Shown: positions 1-12,150 of the stretch, in pieces | How the letters are laid out: each line of letters begins with the position of its first letter | Numbering within the stretch: position 1 is the stretch's first letter | Source of the DNA: Gerris lacustris | Taxonomy: Eukaryota; Arthropoda; Insecta; Hemiptera; Gerridae | Direction: 5' to 3' | DNA length: 64,000 nucleotides | Assembly (NCBI GenBank): GCA_951217055.1 | Contig: OX578282.1 | Location: 41,716,329-41,780,328 of the forward strand | Made by a program: the position numbers and the translations under genes | Notes under the pieces: model-generated | What the model was told of the DNA's origin: nothing | Seen by the model: the letters and a program-made list of their open reading frames with translations, nothing else | Databases searched by the model: none

Positions 1-1112
1 CAACCACAAAAATACAACAATCACAACCACTACCACTACCACAACTACAACCACAACAAATACAAATACCACAACCACAACCACAACCACAACGACAACA
101 AATTCAAATACCACAACCACAACAAATACAAATACCACAACTACAACCACAACCACAACAAATACAAATACCACAACCACAACAAATACAAATACAAGTA
201 ACACAACCACAACAAATACAAATACAACAACCACAACAAATACAAATACCACAACCACAACAAATACAAATACCACAACCACAACAAATACAAATACCAC
301 AACCACAACAAATACCACAACCACAACCACAACTACAAAAGATACCACAACCACAAAAATACAACAATCACAACCACTACCACTACCACAACCACAACCA
401 CAACTACAACCACAACAAATACCACAACCACAACAAATACAAATACCACAACCACAACAAATACCACAACCACAACCACAACTACAAAAGATACCACAAC
501 CACAAAAATACAACAATCACAACCACTACCACAACCACAACCACAACAAATACAAATACCACAACCACAACCACAATGACAACAAATACAAATACCACAA
601 CCACAACCACAACCACAACAAATACAAATACCACAACCACAGCCACAACTACAAAACATACCACAACCACAAAAATACAACAATCACAACCACTACCACT
701 ACCACAACCACAACCACAACTACAACCACAACAAATACAAATACCACAACCACAACACAAACCACAACCACAACAAATACAAATACCACAACCACAACCA
801 CAACCACAACAAATACAAATACCACAACCACAACAAATACAAATACCACAACCACAACAAATACAAATACCACAACCACAACAAATACAAATACCACAAC
901 CACAACAAATACAAATACCACAACCACAACCACAACAAATACAAATACAACAACCACAACCACAACAAATACAAATACCACAACCACAACCACAACCACA
1001 ACAAATACAAATACCACAACCACAACCACAACCACAACCACAACCACAACCACAACAAATACAAATACCACAACCACAACAAATACAAATATCACAACCA
1101 CAACCACAACAA
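1..1112. repeat. CCACAA / CAAATACAAATA satellite block
   Basis: This is a low-complexity array built from CCACAA hexamers alternating with CAAATACAAATAC words, with no single fixed period. It starts outside the window. The frames open through it on both strands only because stop codons are absent from these words; their products are runs of Thr/Asn, Pro/Gln, Val/Phe or Cys/Gly. Three segments near 340, 490 and 660 share the string ACAAAAATACAACAATCACA, which suggests internal duplications of about 150-180 bp. Confidence 0.9.
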
Positions 1113-1190
1113 AGGACCCCCTTTTTTAGTCCCCTTTTTTAGTCCCCTTTTTTAGTCCCCTTTTTTAGTCCCCTTTTTTAGTCCCATTTT
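1113..1190. repeat. 13-bp CCCCTTTTTTAGT array (short block)
   Basis: Five to six copies of the 13-bp unit CCCCTTTTTTAGT. It is the reverse complement of the GGGGACTAAAAAA array at 4941-6670, so this block is in the opposite orientation. Confidence 0.9.
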
Positions 1191-1376
1191 TTTTACTCGT
1201 ACTCGTACTCGTACTTGTACTTGTACTTAGTACTATTGCTATTACTATTACTATTGCTATTACTATTACTATTAAGTAATACTACTATTAAGTAATACTA
1301 CTATTAAGTAATACTACTATTAAGTAATACTACTAGTAATAGAATTAATTTTGATAGATTTATATACACATTTTGA
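1191..1376 (-). repeat. Spacer 2, reverse copy (triplet-rich landmark)
   Basis: A recurring landmark of ACTCGT and ATTACT/ATTGCT triplets and AAGTAATACTACT repeats, followed by about 45 bp of complex sequence (AATTAATTTTGATAGATTTA...). Forward copies occur near 4767-4940 and 7217-7395, and another reverse copy near 8851-9025. In each copy it separates a 13-bp array from a GGTCCTA array, or from another such array. Confidence 0.85.
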
Positions 1377-1922
1377 CCTAGGTCCTATAGGTCCTAGGTC
1401 CTAGGTCCATTAGTTCCTTTAGGTCCATTAGTTCCATTAGGTCCTATAGGTCCATTAGGCCCTTTTAGGTCCTATAGGTCCTTTTGGTCCTCTAGGTCCT
1501 ATAGGTCCTTTTGGTCCTAGGACCTATAGGTCTTGGGTAATATGACCTATAGGTATTAGGTCCTATGACCTATGGGTCCGGTCGTAGGTCCTATAGGTCT
1601 TAGGTCCTAGGACCTATAGGTATTAGGTCCTAAGACCTATGAGGTCGTAGGTCCTATAGGTCCTAGGTCCTAGGCTCATTAGGTCCTTTAGGTCCTATAG
1701 GTCCATTAGGTCCTATAGGTCGTATTGGTCCTTTAGGTCCTATAGTCGTTTTGGTCCTTTAGGTCATATAGGTCCTTTTGTCCTTTAGGTCATATAGGTC
1801 CTTTTGGTCCTTATGTCCTATAGGTCCTTTAGGTCCTAGGACAGGTCCTAGGACCTATAGGTTTTAGGTCCTAAGACCTATGAGGTCGTTGGTCCTATAG
1901 GTCCTAGGTCGTAGGTCCTAGG
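1377..1922. repeat. GGTCCTA-family minisatellite block
   Basis: An array of 7-9 bp words such as TAGGTCC, ATAGGTCC and TTAGGTCC. Many neighbouring words make self-complementary strings (GGTCCTAGGACC, GGACCTATAGGTCC), so single strands could form many small hairpins. Most of it recurs nearly unchanged at 9026-9600 and, in variant form, at 12260-12830. Confidence 0.88.
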
Positions 1923-3384
1923 TAGTTGTAATTGTGGTTAGGTTATTTGTATTTGTATTTGTTGTGGTTGTGGTTGTGGTATTTGTATTTGTTGTGGTTG
2001 TGGTATTTGAATTTGTTGTGGTTGTGGTTGTGGTGTGGTATTTGGTTATGGTTGTGGTTGTGGTATATGTATTTGTATTTGATGTGGTTGTGGTTGTGGT
2101 TGTGGTTGTGGTTGTGGTATTTGTATTTGTTTTGGTTGTGGTTGTGGTTGTGGCAACAAATACAAATACAAACACAAATAACCTAACCTCAATTACAACC
2201 ACAACAAATACAAATACAAATACCACAACCTCAACCATAACCAAATACCACACCACAACCACAACCACAACAAATACAAATACCACAACCACAACCAAAA
2301 CCACAACAAATACAAATACCACAACCACAACCTTAACAAATACAAAAACCACAACCACAACCACAACAAATACAAATACCACAACCACAACCACAACAAA
2401 TACAAATACCACAACCACATTGGTGTGGTTGTGGTATTACCATAACCACAAAATACTAAAACCACCATCCTAGGACCTAGGCCTATAGATCTTGGGTAAT
2501 ATAGGACCTTAGACCACAACCATCACCAAAACCACAACCACAACCTGCCAAAACCACAACTGTTGTGGTTTTGGTTGTGGTTGTGGTATTTGTATTAGTT
2601 GTGGTTGTGGTTGTGGTGTGGTATTTGGTTTTAGTTGTGGTTGTGGTATTTGTATTTGTATTTGTTGTGGTTGTAATTGTGGTTAGGTTATTTGTATTTG
2701 TTGTGGTTGTGGTTGTGGTATTTGTATTTGTTGTGGTTGTGGTTGTGGTTGTGGTATTTGTATTTGTTGTGGTTGTGGTTGTGGTGTGGTATTTGGTTAT
2801 GGTTGTGGTTGTGGTATATGTATTTGTATTTGATGTGGTTGTGGTTGTGGTTGTGGTATTTGTATTTGTTTTGGTTGTGGTTGTGGTTGTGGCAACAAAT
2901 ACAAATACAAACACAAATAACCTAACCTCAATTACAACCACAACAAATACAAATACAAATACCACAACCTCAACCATAACCAAATACCACACCACAACCA
3001 CAACCACAACAAATACAAATACCACAACCACAACCAAAACCACAACAAATACAAATACCACAACCACAACCTTAACAAATACAAAAACCACAACCACAAC
3101 CACAACAAATACAAATACCACAACCACAACCACAACAAATACAAATACCACAACCACATTGGTGTGGTTGTGGTATTACCATAACCACAAAATACTAAAA
3201 CCACCATCCTAGGACCTAGGCCTATAGGTCTTGGGTAATATAGGACCTTAGACCACAACCATCACCAAAACCACAACCACAACCATCACCACAACCACAA
3301 CTATCACCACAACCACAACCATCACCACAACCACAACCATCACCACAACCACAACCATCACTACAACCACAACCACAACCACAG
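1923..3384. repeat. TTGTGG/CCACAA block with 739-bp tandem duplication
   Basis: A GT-rich half turns into its complementary CA-rich half (turnover near 2150 and again near 2890), so each unit is itself inverted-repeat-like. The segment 2193-2519 recurs at 2932-3258, an offset of 739 bp, with only small changes. It is repeated in reverse orientation from 10582 onward. The repetitive Val/Phe, Thr/Asn and Leu/Trp frames across it are compositional. Confidence 0.87.
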
Positions 3385-3480
3385 GCCTAGGACCTTGGAC
3401 CTAGGACCTAAGACCTAGGACCTACGACCTATAGGTCCTAAGACCTAGGACCGAGGACCTATAGGTCACCTAGGGCCTAT
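3385..3480. repeat. GGTCCTA-family short block
   Basis: Words of the CCTAGGACCTA type link the CCACAA block to spacer 1. The matching reverse segment is at 10336-10455. Confidence 0.8.
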
Positions 3481-3720
3481 ATAAATATAATAATAATAAT
3501 AATAAAATTATTAAGAAATACGGAAATAGAATTGAATTATGAAATAAATCTTGACAGCAAGATATATATTGTAATTTTATCCATCATGTATTAGTATGTA
3601 AATCAATTAATACAGCAAATCTAGAGTTTGTGAAATCCTGTAATCAATATAATTGGAAGCAGGTAAAAATAAGGTCCCTCACTTAAGGGTTACTTAGTGA
3701 GGAAAAGGAAAAACAAATTA
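3481..3720 (+). repeat. Spacer 1, forward copy (240-bp complex landmark)
   Basis: About 240 bp of non-simple, AT-rich sequence starting with an (ATA)n run. Two near-identical reverse copies lie at 10091-10335 and 16222-16460. It contains a small inverted repeat (CTCACTTAAGGGTTACTTAGTGAG) next to the GGTCCTA junction. No coding potential is seen. Its conservation across copies makes it the best marker of the higher-order satellite unit. Confidence 0.85.
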
Positions 3721-4766
3721 TCTAGGACCTATAGGTCTAAGGTCCTATATTACCTAGGACCTATAGGTCTAAGGTCCTATATTACCTAGGACCTATAGGT
3801 CTAAGGTCCTATATTACCTAGGACCTATATGTCTAAGGTCCTATATTACCTAGGACCTAGATTACCTAGGTCCTATATTACCTAGGACCTAGATTACCTA
3901 GGTCCTATAGGTCCTATATCCTAGGACCTATAGGTCTTATAGGTCCTAGGACCTATAGGTCTTATAGGTCCTAGGACCTATAGGTCTAAGGTCCTATATT
4001 ACCTAGGACCTACGACCTAGGACCTATAGGACCTACGACCTAGGACCTATAGGACCTACGACCTAGGACCTATAGGACCTACGACCTCATAGGTCTTAGG
4101 ACCTAAAACCTATAGGTCCTAGGACCTAAAGGACCAATAGGTCTAAGGTCCTATATTACCTAGGACCTATAGGACCTACGACCTAGGACCTATAGGACCA
4201 ACGACCTCATAGGTCTTAGGACCTAAAACCTATAGGTCCTAGGACCTGTCCTAGGACCTAAAGGACCTATAGGACATAAGGACCAAAAGGACCTATATGA
4301 CCTAAAGGACAAAAGGACCTATATGACCTAAAGGACCAAAACGACTATAGGACCTAAAGGACCAAAACGACTATAGGACCTAAAGGACCAAAACGACTAT
4401 AGGACCTAAAGGACCAATACGACCTATAGGACCTAATGGACCTATAGGACCTAAAGGACCTAATGAGCCTAGGACCTAGGACCTATAGGACCTACGACCT
4501 CATAGGTCTTAGGACCTAATACCTATAGGTCCTAGGACCTAAGACCTATAGGACCTACGACCGGACCCATAGGTCATAGGACCTAATACCTATAGGTCAT
4601 ATTACCCAAGACCTATAGGTCCTAGGACCAAAAGGACCTATAGGACCTAGAGGACCAAAAGGACCTATAGGACCTAAAAGGGCCTAATGGACCTATAGGA
4701 CCTAATGGAACTAATGGACCTAAAGGAACTAATGGACCTAGGACCTAGGACCTATAGGACCTAGGT
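3721..4766. repeat. GGTCCTA-family minisatellite block
   Basis: An array of CCTAGGACCTATAGGTC words. It includes repeats carrying ATATTACC and a run with the 23-bp ACGACCTAGGACCTATAGG unit. The block is the reverse complement of 9026-10090. Confidence 0.88.
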
Positions 4767-4940
4767 CAAAATGTGTATATAAATCTATCAAAATTAATTC
4801 TATTACTAGTAGTATTACTTAATTGTAGTATTACTTAATAGTAGTATTACTTAATAGTAATAGTAATAGCAATAGTAATAGTAATAGCAATAGTACTAAG
4901 TACAAGTACAATAACGAGTACGAGTACGAGTAAAAAAAAT
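4767..4940 (+). repeat. Spacer 2, forward copy
   Basis: The same landmark as at 1191-1376 in the opposite orientation: about 45 bp of complex sequence, then AGTATTACTTAAT, TAATAG and ACGAGT triplets, leading directly into the 13-bp array. Confidence 0.85.
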
Positions 4941-6670
4941 GGGACTAAAAAAGGGGACTAAAAAAGGGGACTAAAAAAGGGGACTAAAAAAGGGGACTAA
5001 AAAAGGGGACTAAAAAAGGGGACTAAAAAAGGGGACTAAAAAAGGGGACTAAAAAAGGGGACTAAAAAAGGGGACTAAAAAAGGGGACTAAAAAAGGGGA
5101 CTAAAAAAGGGGACTAAAAAAGGGGACTAAAAAAGGGGACTAAAAAAGGGGACTAAAAAAGGGGACTAAAAAAGGGGACAAAAAAGGGGACAAAAAAGGG
5201 GACAAAAAAGGGGACTAAAAAAGGGGGACTAAAAAGGGGGACAAAAAAGGGGACTAAAAAAGGGGGCAAAAAGGGGACTAAAAAAGGGGACAAAAAAGGG
5301 GACTAAAAAAGGGGACAAAAAAGGGGACTAAAAAAGGGGACAAAAATGGGGACAAAAAGGGGACAAAAAGGGGACAAAAAGGGGACAAAAAAGGGGGACT
5401 AAAAAGGGGGACAAAAAAGGGGACTGAAAAAGGGGGCAAAAAGGGGACTAAAAAAGGGGACAAAAAAGGGGACTAAAAAGGGGACTAAAAAAGGGGACTA
5501 AAAAAGGGGACTAAAAAAGGGGACAAAAAAGGGGACTAAAAAGGGGACAAAAAAGGGGGACTAAAAAGGGGGACAAAAAAGGGGACTAAAAAAGGGGGCA
5601 AAAAGGAGACTAAAAAAGGGGACAAAAAAGGGGACAAAAAAGGGGACAAAAAAGGGGACAAAAAAGGGGACAAAAAAGGGGACTAAAAAAAGGGGACTAA
5701 AAAAAGGGGACTTAAAAAGGGGACAAAAAAGGGGACAAAAAAGGGGACAAAAAGAGGACTAAAAAAAGGGGACTAAAAAAGGGGACAAAAAAAGGTGACA
5801 AAAAAAAGGGGACTAAAAAAAGGGACTAAAAAGGGGACAAAAAAGGGGACTAAAAAGGGGACTAAAAAGAGGACTAAAAAAGGGGACTAAAAAGGGGACT
5901 AAAAAAGGGGACTAAAAAGGGGACTAAAAAAGGGGACTAAAAAAGGGGACTAAAAAAGGGGACAAAAAAGGGGACTAAAAAGGGGACAAAAAAGGGGGAC
6001 TAAAAAGGGGGACAAAAAAGGGGACTAAAAAAGGGGGCAAAAAGGGGACAAAAAAAGGTGACAAAAAAAAGGGGACTAAAAAAAGGGACTAAAAAGGGGA
6101 CAAAAAAGGGGACTAAAAAGGGGACTAAAAAGAGGACTAAAAAAGGGGACTAAAAAGGGGACTAAAAAAGGGGACTAAAAAGGGGACTAAAAAAGGGGAC
6201 TAAAAAAGGGGACTAAAAAAGGGGACAAAAAAGGGGACTAAAAAGGGGACAAAAAAGGGGGACTAAAAAGGGGGACAAAAAAGGGGACTAAAAAAGGGGG
6301 CAAAAAGGAGACTAAAAAAGGGGACAAAAAAGGGGACAAAAAAGGGGACAAAAAAGGGGACAAAAAAGGGGACAAAAAAGGGGACAAAAAAGGGGACAAA
6401 AAAGGGGACTAAAAAAAGGGGACTAAAAAAAGGGGACTTAAAAAGGGGACAAAAAAGGGGACAAAAAAGGGGACAAAAAGAGGACTAAAAAAAGGGGACT
6501 AAAAAAGGGGACAAAAAAAGGGGACAAAAAAAAGGGGACTAAAAAAAGGGACTAAAAAGGGGACAAAAAAGGGGACTAAAAAGGGGACTAAAAAGAGGAC
6601 TAAAAAAGGGGACTAAAAAGGGGACTAAAAAAGGGGACTAAAAAAGGGGACAAAAAAGGGGACTAAAAAG
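4941..6670. repeat. 13-bp GGGGACTAAAAAA array
   Basis: Well over one hundred units of GGGGACTAAAAAA, with variants GGGGACAAAAA and GGGGGACTAAAAA. The first ~200 bp are nearly homogeneous, and the rest contains internal duplications of several hundred bases (for example the stretch around 5700-6000 recurs around 6410-6650). Each unit carries a G4 or G5 run on one strand. Confidence 0.92.
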
Positions 6671-6745
6671 TAGTACCCTTTTTTACTTTTTTACTTAGTA
6701 CCCTTTTAAAAAGTAGTACCCTTTTTTACTTTTTTACTTTTTTTT
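6671..6745. repeat. Strand-switch junction of the 13-bp array
   Basis: A short segment with GTAGTACCC, TTTTTTAC and AAAAAGTAGTACCC marks the switch from GGGGAC units to CCCCTT units. An essentially identical junction occurs at 8190-8275, so it belongs to the repeat structure. Confidence 0.75.
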
Positions 6746-7216
6746 AGTCCCCTTTTTTGTCCCCTTTTTTAGTCCCCTTTTTAGTCCCCCTTTTTTGTCC
6801 CCTTTTTTGTCCCCTTTTTTGTCCTCTTTTTTAGTCCCCTTTTTAGTCCCCTTTTTTAGTCCCCTTTTTAGTCCCCTTTTTTAGTCCCCTTTTTTAGTCC
6901 CCTTTTTTAGTCCCCTTTTTTGTCCCCTTTTTTAGTCCCCTTTTTGCCCCCTTTTTTAGTCCCCTTTTTTGTCCCCCTTTTTTGTCCCCTTTTTTGTCCC
7001 CTTTTTTGTCCCCTTTTTGTCCCCTTTTTGTCCCCTTTTTTGTCCCCTTTTTTGTCCCCTTTTTGTCCCCTTTTGTCCCCTTTTTGTCCCCAGTTTTGTC
7101 CCCTTTTTTAGTCCCCTTTTTTGTCCCCTTTTTTAGTCCCCTTTTTTGTCCCCTTTTTTAGTCCCCTTTTTTAGTCCCCTTTTTTGTCCCCCTTTTTAGT
7201 CCCCCTTTTTTAGTCC
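6746..7216. repeat. 13-bp CCCCTTTTTTAGT array
   Basis: Reverse-orientation units of the 13-bp minisatellite with the same TTTTTTGT and TTTTTAGT variants. It is nearly repeated at 8276-8740. Confidence 0.9.
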
Positions 7217-7395
7217 CCTGTACATATAAATGTGTATATAAATCTATCAAAATTAATTCTATTACTAGTAGTATTACTTAATTGTAGTATTACTTAATAG
7301 TAGTATTACTTAATAGTAATAGTAATAGCAATAGTAATAGTAATAGCAATAGTACTAAGTACAAGTACAATAACGAGTACGAGTACGAGTAAAAA
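7217..7395 (+). repeat. Spacer 2, second forward copy
   Basis: Nearly identical to 4767-4940, apart from a different first ~12 bp (CTGTACATATAAATG). It again leads into a GGGGACTAAAAAA array. Confidence 0.85.
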
Positions 7396-8189
7396 AAATG
7401 GGACTAAAAAAGGGGACTAAAAAAGGGGACTAAAAAAGGGGACTAAAAAGGGGACAAAAAAGGGGACAAAAAAGGGGACTAAAAAAGGGGGACTAAAAAG
7501 GGGGACAAAAAAGGGGACTAAAAAAGGGGGCAAAAAGGGGACTAAAAAAGGGGACAAAAAAGGGGACTAAAAAAGGGGACAAAAAAGGGGACTAAAAAAG
7601 GGGACAAAAATGGGGACAAAAAGGGGACAAAAAAGGGGACAAAAAGGGGACAAAAAAGGGGGACTAAAAAGGGGGACAAAAAAGGGGACTGAAAAAGGGG
7701 GCAAAAAGGGGACTAAAAAAGGGGACAAAAAAGGGGACTAAAAAGGGGACTAAAAAAGGGGACTAAAAAAGGGGACTAAAAAAGGGGACAAAAAAGGGGA
7801 CTAAAAAGGGGACAAAAAAGGGGGACTAAAAAGGGGACTAAAAAAAGGGGACTAAAAAAAGGGGACTTAAAAAGGGGACAAAAAAGGGGACAAAAAAGGG
7901 GACAAAAAGAGGACTAAAAAAAGGGGACTAAAAAAGGGGACAAAAAAAGGGGACAAAAAAAAGGGGACTAAAAAAAGGGACTAAAAAGGGGACAAAAAAG
8001 GGGACTAAAAAGGGGACTAAAAAGAGGACTAAAAAAGGGGACTAAAAAGGGGACTAAAAAAGGGGACTAAAAAGGGGACTAAAAAAGGGGACTAAAAAAG
8101 GGGACTAAAAAAGGGGACTAAAAAAGGGGACAAAAAAGGGGACTAAAAAGGGGACAAAAAAGGGGGACTAAAAAGGGGGACAAAAAAGG
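7396..8189. repeat. 13-bp GGGGACTAAAAAA array (second)
   Basis: Forward units of the 13-bp minisatellite, shorter than the 4941-6670 block and resembling parts of it in variant order. This fits a duplicated and contracted array. Confidence 0.9.
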
Positions 8190-8275
8190 GGACTAAAAAG
8201 TAGTACCCTTTTTTACTTTTTTACTTAGTACCCTTTTAAAAAGTAGTACCCTTTTTTACTTTTTTACTTTTTTTT
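8190..8275. repeat. Strand-switch junction, second copy
   Basis: The same GTAGTACCC/TTTTTTAC junction as at 6671-6745, here followed by a longer CCCCTT array. Confidence 0.75.
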
Positions 8276-8850
8276 AGTCCCCTTTTTTGTCCCCTTTTTT
8301 AGTCCCCTTTTTAGTCCCCCTTTTTTGTCCCCTTTTTTGTCCCCTTTTTTGTCCTCTTTTTTAGTCCCCTTTTTAGTCCCCTTTTTTAGTCCCCTTTTTA
8401 GTCCCCTTTTTTAGTCCCCTTTTTTAGTCCCCTTTTTTAGTCCCCTTTTTTGTCCCCTTTTTTAGTCCCCTTTTTGCCCCCTTTTTTAGTCCCCTTTTTT
8501 GTCCCCCTTTTTTGTCCCCTTTTTTGTCCCCTTTTTTGTCCCCTTTTTGTCCCCTTTTTGTCCCCTTTTTTGTCCCCTTTTTTGTCCCCTTTTTTGTCCC
8601 CTTTTTGTCCCCTTTTTGTCCCCATTTTTGTCCCCTTTTTTAGTCCCCTTTTTTGTCCCCTTTTTTAGTCCCCTTTTTTGTCCCCTTTTTTAGTCCCCTT
8701 TTTTAGTCCCCTTTTTTGTCCCCCTTTTTAGTCCCCCTTTTTTAGTCCCCTTTTTTGTCCCCTTTTTTGTCCCCTTTTTTAGTCCCCTTTTTTAGTCCCC
8801 TTTTTTAGTCCCCTTTTTTAGTCCCCTTTTTTAGTCCCCTTTTTTAGTCC
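8276..8850. repeat. 13-bp CCCCTTTTTTAGT array (second)
   Basis: Reverse units of the 13-bp minisatellite ending in a homogeneous run, which mirrors the homogeneous start of the block at 4941. Confidence 0.9.
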
Positions 8851-9025
8851 CATTTTTTTTACTCGTACTCGTACTCGTTATTGTACTTGTACTTAGTACT
8901 ATTGCTATTACTATTACTATTGCTATTACTATTACTATTAAGTAATACTACTATTAAGTAATACTACAATTAAGTAATACTACTAGTAATAGAATTAATT
9001 TTGATAGATTTATATACACATTTTG
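8851..9025 (-). repeat. Spacer 2, reverse copy
   Basis: Mirror copy of 4767-4940. It marks the right arm of the large palindrome. Confidence 0.85.
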
Positions 9026-10090
9026 ACCTAGGTCCTATAGGTCCTAGGTCCTAGGTCCATTAGTTCCTTTAGGTCCATTAGTTCCATTAGGTCCTATAGG
9101 TCCATTAGGCCCTTTTAGGTCCTATAGGTCCTTTTGGTCCTCTAGGTCCTATAGGTCCTTTTGGTCCTAGGACCTATAGGTCTTGGGTAATATGACCTAT
9201 AGGTATTAGGTCCTATGACCTATGGGTCCGGTCGTAGGTCCTATAGGTCTTAGGTCCTAGGACCTATAGGTATTAGGTCCTAAGACCTATGAGGTCGTAG
9301 GTCCTATAGGTCCTAGGTCCTAGGCTCATTAGGTCCTTTAGGTCCTATAGGTCCATTAGGTCCTATAGGTCGTATTGGTCCTTTAGGTCCTATAGTCGTT
9401 TTGGTCCTTTAGGTCCTATAGTCGTTTTGGTCCTTTAGGTCATATAGGTCCTTTTGTCCTTTAGGTCATATAGGTCCTTTTGGTCCTTATGTCCTATAGG
9501 TCCTTTAGGTCCTAGGACAGGTCCTAGGACCTATAGGTTTTAGGTCCTAAGACCTATGAGGTCGTTGGTCCTATAGGTCCTAGGTCGTAGGTCCTATAGG
9601 TCCTAGGTAATATAGGACCTTAGACCTATTGGTCCTTTAGGTCCTAGGACCTATAGGTTTTAGGTCCTAAGACCTATGAGGTCGTAGGTCCTATAGGTCC
9701 TAGGTCGTAGGTCCTATAGGTCCTAGGTCGTAGGTCCTATAGGTCCTAGGTCGTAGGTCCTATAGGTCCTAGGTCGTAGGTCCTATAGGTCCTAGGTCGT
9801 AGGTCCTAGGTAATATAGGACCTTAGACCTATAGGTCCTAGGACCTATAAGACCTATAGGTCCTAGGACCTATAAGACCTATAGGTCCTAGGATATAGGA
9901 CCTATAGGACCTAGGTAATCTAGGTCCTAGGTAATATAGGACCTAGGTAATCTAGGTCCTAGGTAATATAGGACCTTAGACATATAGGTCCTAGGTAATA
10001 TAGGACCTTAGACCTATAGGTCCTAGGTAATATAGGACCTTAGACCTATAGGTCCTAGGTAATATAGGACCTTAGACCTATAGGTCCTAG
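9026..10090. repeat. GGTCCTA-family block, right arm
   Basis: Reverse complement of 3721-4766, including the ATATTACC-type and 23-bp unit subregions in mirrored order. Confidence 0.88.
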
Positions 10091-10335
10091 ATAATTTGTT
10101 TTTCCTTTTCCTCACTAAGTAACCCTTAAGTGAGGGACCTTATTTTTACCTGCTTCCAATTATATTGATTACAGGATTTCACAAACTCTAGATTTGCTGT
10201 ATTAATTGATTTACATACTAATACATGATGGATAAAATTACAATATATATCTTGCTGTCAAGATTTATTTCATAATTCAATTCTATTTCCGTATTTCTTA
10301 ATAATTTTATTATTATTATTATTATATTTATATAG
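10091..10335 (-). repeat. Spacer 1, reverse copy
   Basis: Mirror copy of 3481-3720, running from AATTTGTTTTTCCTTTTCC to the (TTA)n end. Confidence 0.85.
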
Positions 10336-10455
10336 GCCCTAGGTGACCTATAGGTCCTCGGTCCTAGGTCTTAGGACCTATAGGTCGTAGGTCCTAGGTC
10401 TTAGGTCCTAGGTCCAAGGTCCTAGGTCCAAGGTCCTAGACCCTAGGTCCTAGGC
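10336..10455. repeat. GGTCCTA-family short block
   Basis: Mirrors 3385-3480 and leads into the TTGTGG block. Confidence 0.8.
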
Positions 10456-12150
10456 CTGTGGTTGTGGTTGTGGTTGTAGTGATGGTTGTGGTTGTGGTGA
10501 TGGTTGTGGTTGTGGTGATGGTTGTGGTTGTGGTGATAGTTGTGGTTGTGGTGATGGTTGTGGTTGTGGTTTTGGTGATGGTTGTGGTCTAAGGTCCTAT
10601 ATTACCCAAGACCTATAGGCCTAGGTCCTAGGATGGTGGTTTTAGTATTTTGTGGTTATGGTAATACCACAACCACACCAATGTGGTTGTGGTATTTGTA
10701 TTTGTTGTGGTTGTGGTTGTGGTATTTGTATTTGTTGTGGTTGTGGTTGTGGTTTTTGTATTTGTTAAGGTTGTGGTTGTGGTATTTGTATTTGTTGTGG
10801 TTTTGGTTGTGGTTGTGGTATTTGTATTTGTTGTGGTTGTGGTTGTGGTGTGGTATTTGGTTATGGTTGAGGTTGTGGTATTTGTATTTGTATTTGTTGT
10901 GGTTGTAATTGAGGTTAGGTTATTTGTGTTTGTATTTGTATTTGTTGCCACAACCACAACCACAACCAAAACAAATACAAATACCACAACCACAACCACA
11001 ACCACATCAAATACAAATACATATACCACAACCACAACCATAACCAAATACCACACCACAACCACAACCACAACAAATACAAATACCACAACCACAACCA
11101 CAACCACAACAAATACAAATACCACAACCACAACCACAACAAATACAAATACAAATAACCTAACCACAATTACAACCACAACAAATACAAATACAAATAC
11201 CACAACCACAACTAAAACCAAATACCACACCACAACCACAACCACAACAAATACAAATACCACAACCACAACCAAAACCACAACAAATACAAATACCACA
11301 ACCACAACCACAACCACAACCACAACAAATACAAATACCACAACCACAACCACAACCAACCACAACAAAACCAAATACCACAACCACAACCACAACCACA
11401 ACAAATACAAATACCACAACCACAACCAAAACCACAACAAATACAAATACCACAACCACAACCACAACCACAACCACAACCACAACCACAACAAATACAA
11501 ATACCACAACCACAACCACAACCAACCACAACAAATACAAATACCACAACCACAACCACAACAAATACAAATACCACAACCACAACCACAACAAATACAA
11601 ATACAAATAACCTAACCACAATTACAACCACAACAAATACAAATATCACAACCACAACAAATACAAATACCACAATCACAACCACAACAAATACAAATAC
11701 CACAACCACATTGATGTGGTTGTGGTATTTGTTGCCACATTGGTGTGGTTGTGGTATTTGTATTTGTTGTGGTTGTGATATTTGTATTTGTTGTGGTTGT
11801 GGTTGTGGTTGTGGTTGTAGTTGTGGTTGTGGTTGTGGTTGTGGTTGTGGTTGTAGTTGTGGTTGTGGTTGTGGTTGTGGTTGTGGTTGTGGTTGTGGTT
11901 GTGGTTGTGGTTGTGGTTGTGGTTGTGGTTGTGGTTGTGATTGTGGTTGTGGTTGTGGTTGTGGTTGTGGTTGTGGTTGTGGTTGTGGTTGTGGTTGTGG
12001 TTGTGGTTGTGGTTGTGGTTGGGGATGTGGCTGAGGTTGTGGTTGTGGTTGTGGTTGTGGTTGTGGTTGTGGTTGTGGTTGTAGTTGTGGTTGTGGTTGT
12101 GGTTGTGGTTGTAGTTGTGGTTGTGGTTGTGGTTGTGGTTGTGGTTGTGG
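10456..12150. repeat. TTGTGG/CCACAA block, first copy of a 2,434-bp unit
   Basis: GT-rich words to about 10950, CA-rich words to about 11710, then a pure (TTGTGG)n run to 12150. Its first part mirrors 2200-3260 from the left arm. From about 10633 it is the first copy of a unit repeated exactly 2,434 bp downstream. Long Val, Thr and Leu/Trp frames on both strands are compositional. Confidence 0.88.

Noticed and set aside
576..1142. 188-codon plus-strand frame of Thr/Asn and Pro/Gln repeats
   Set aside because: It arises from CCACAA/CAAATA repeats, which lack stops in several frames on both strands; there is no promoter, splice or domain context.
1377..1922. Telomeric repeat (TTAGG)n
   Set aside because: TTAGG occurs only inside TTAGGTCC words; no run of pure pentamers is present.
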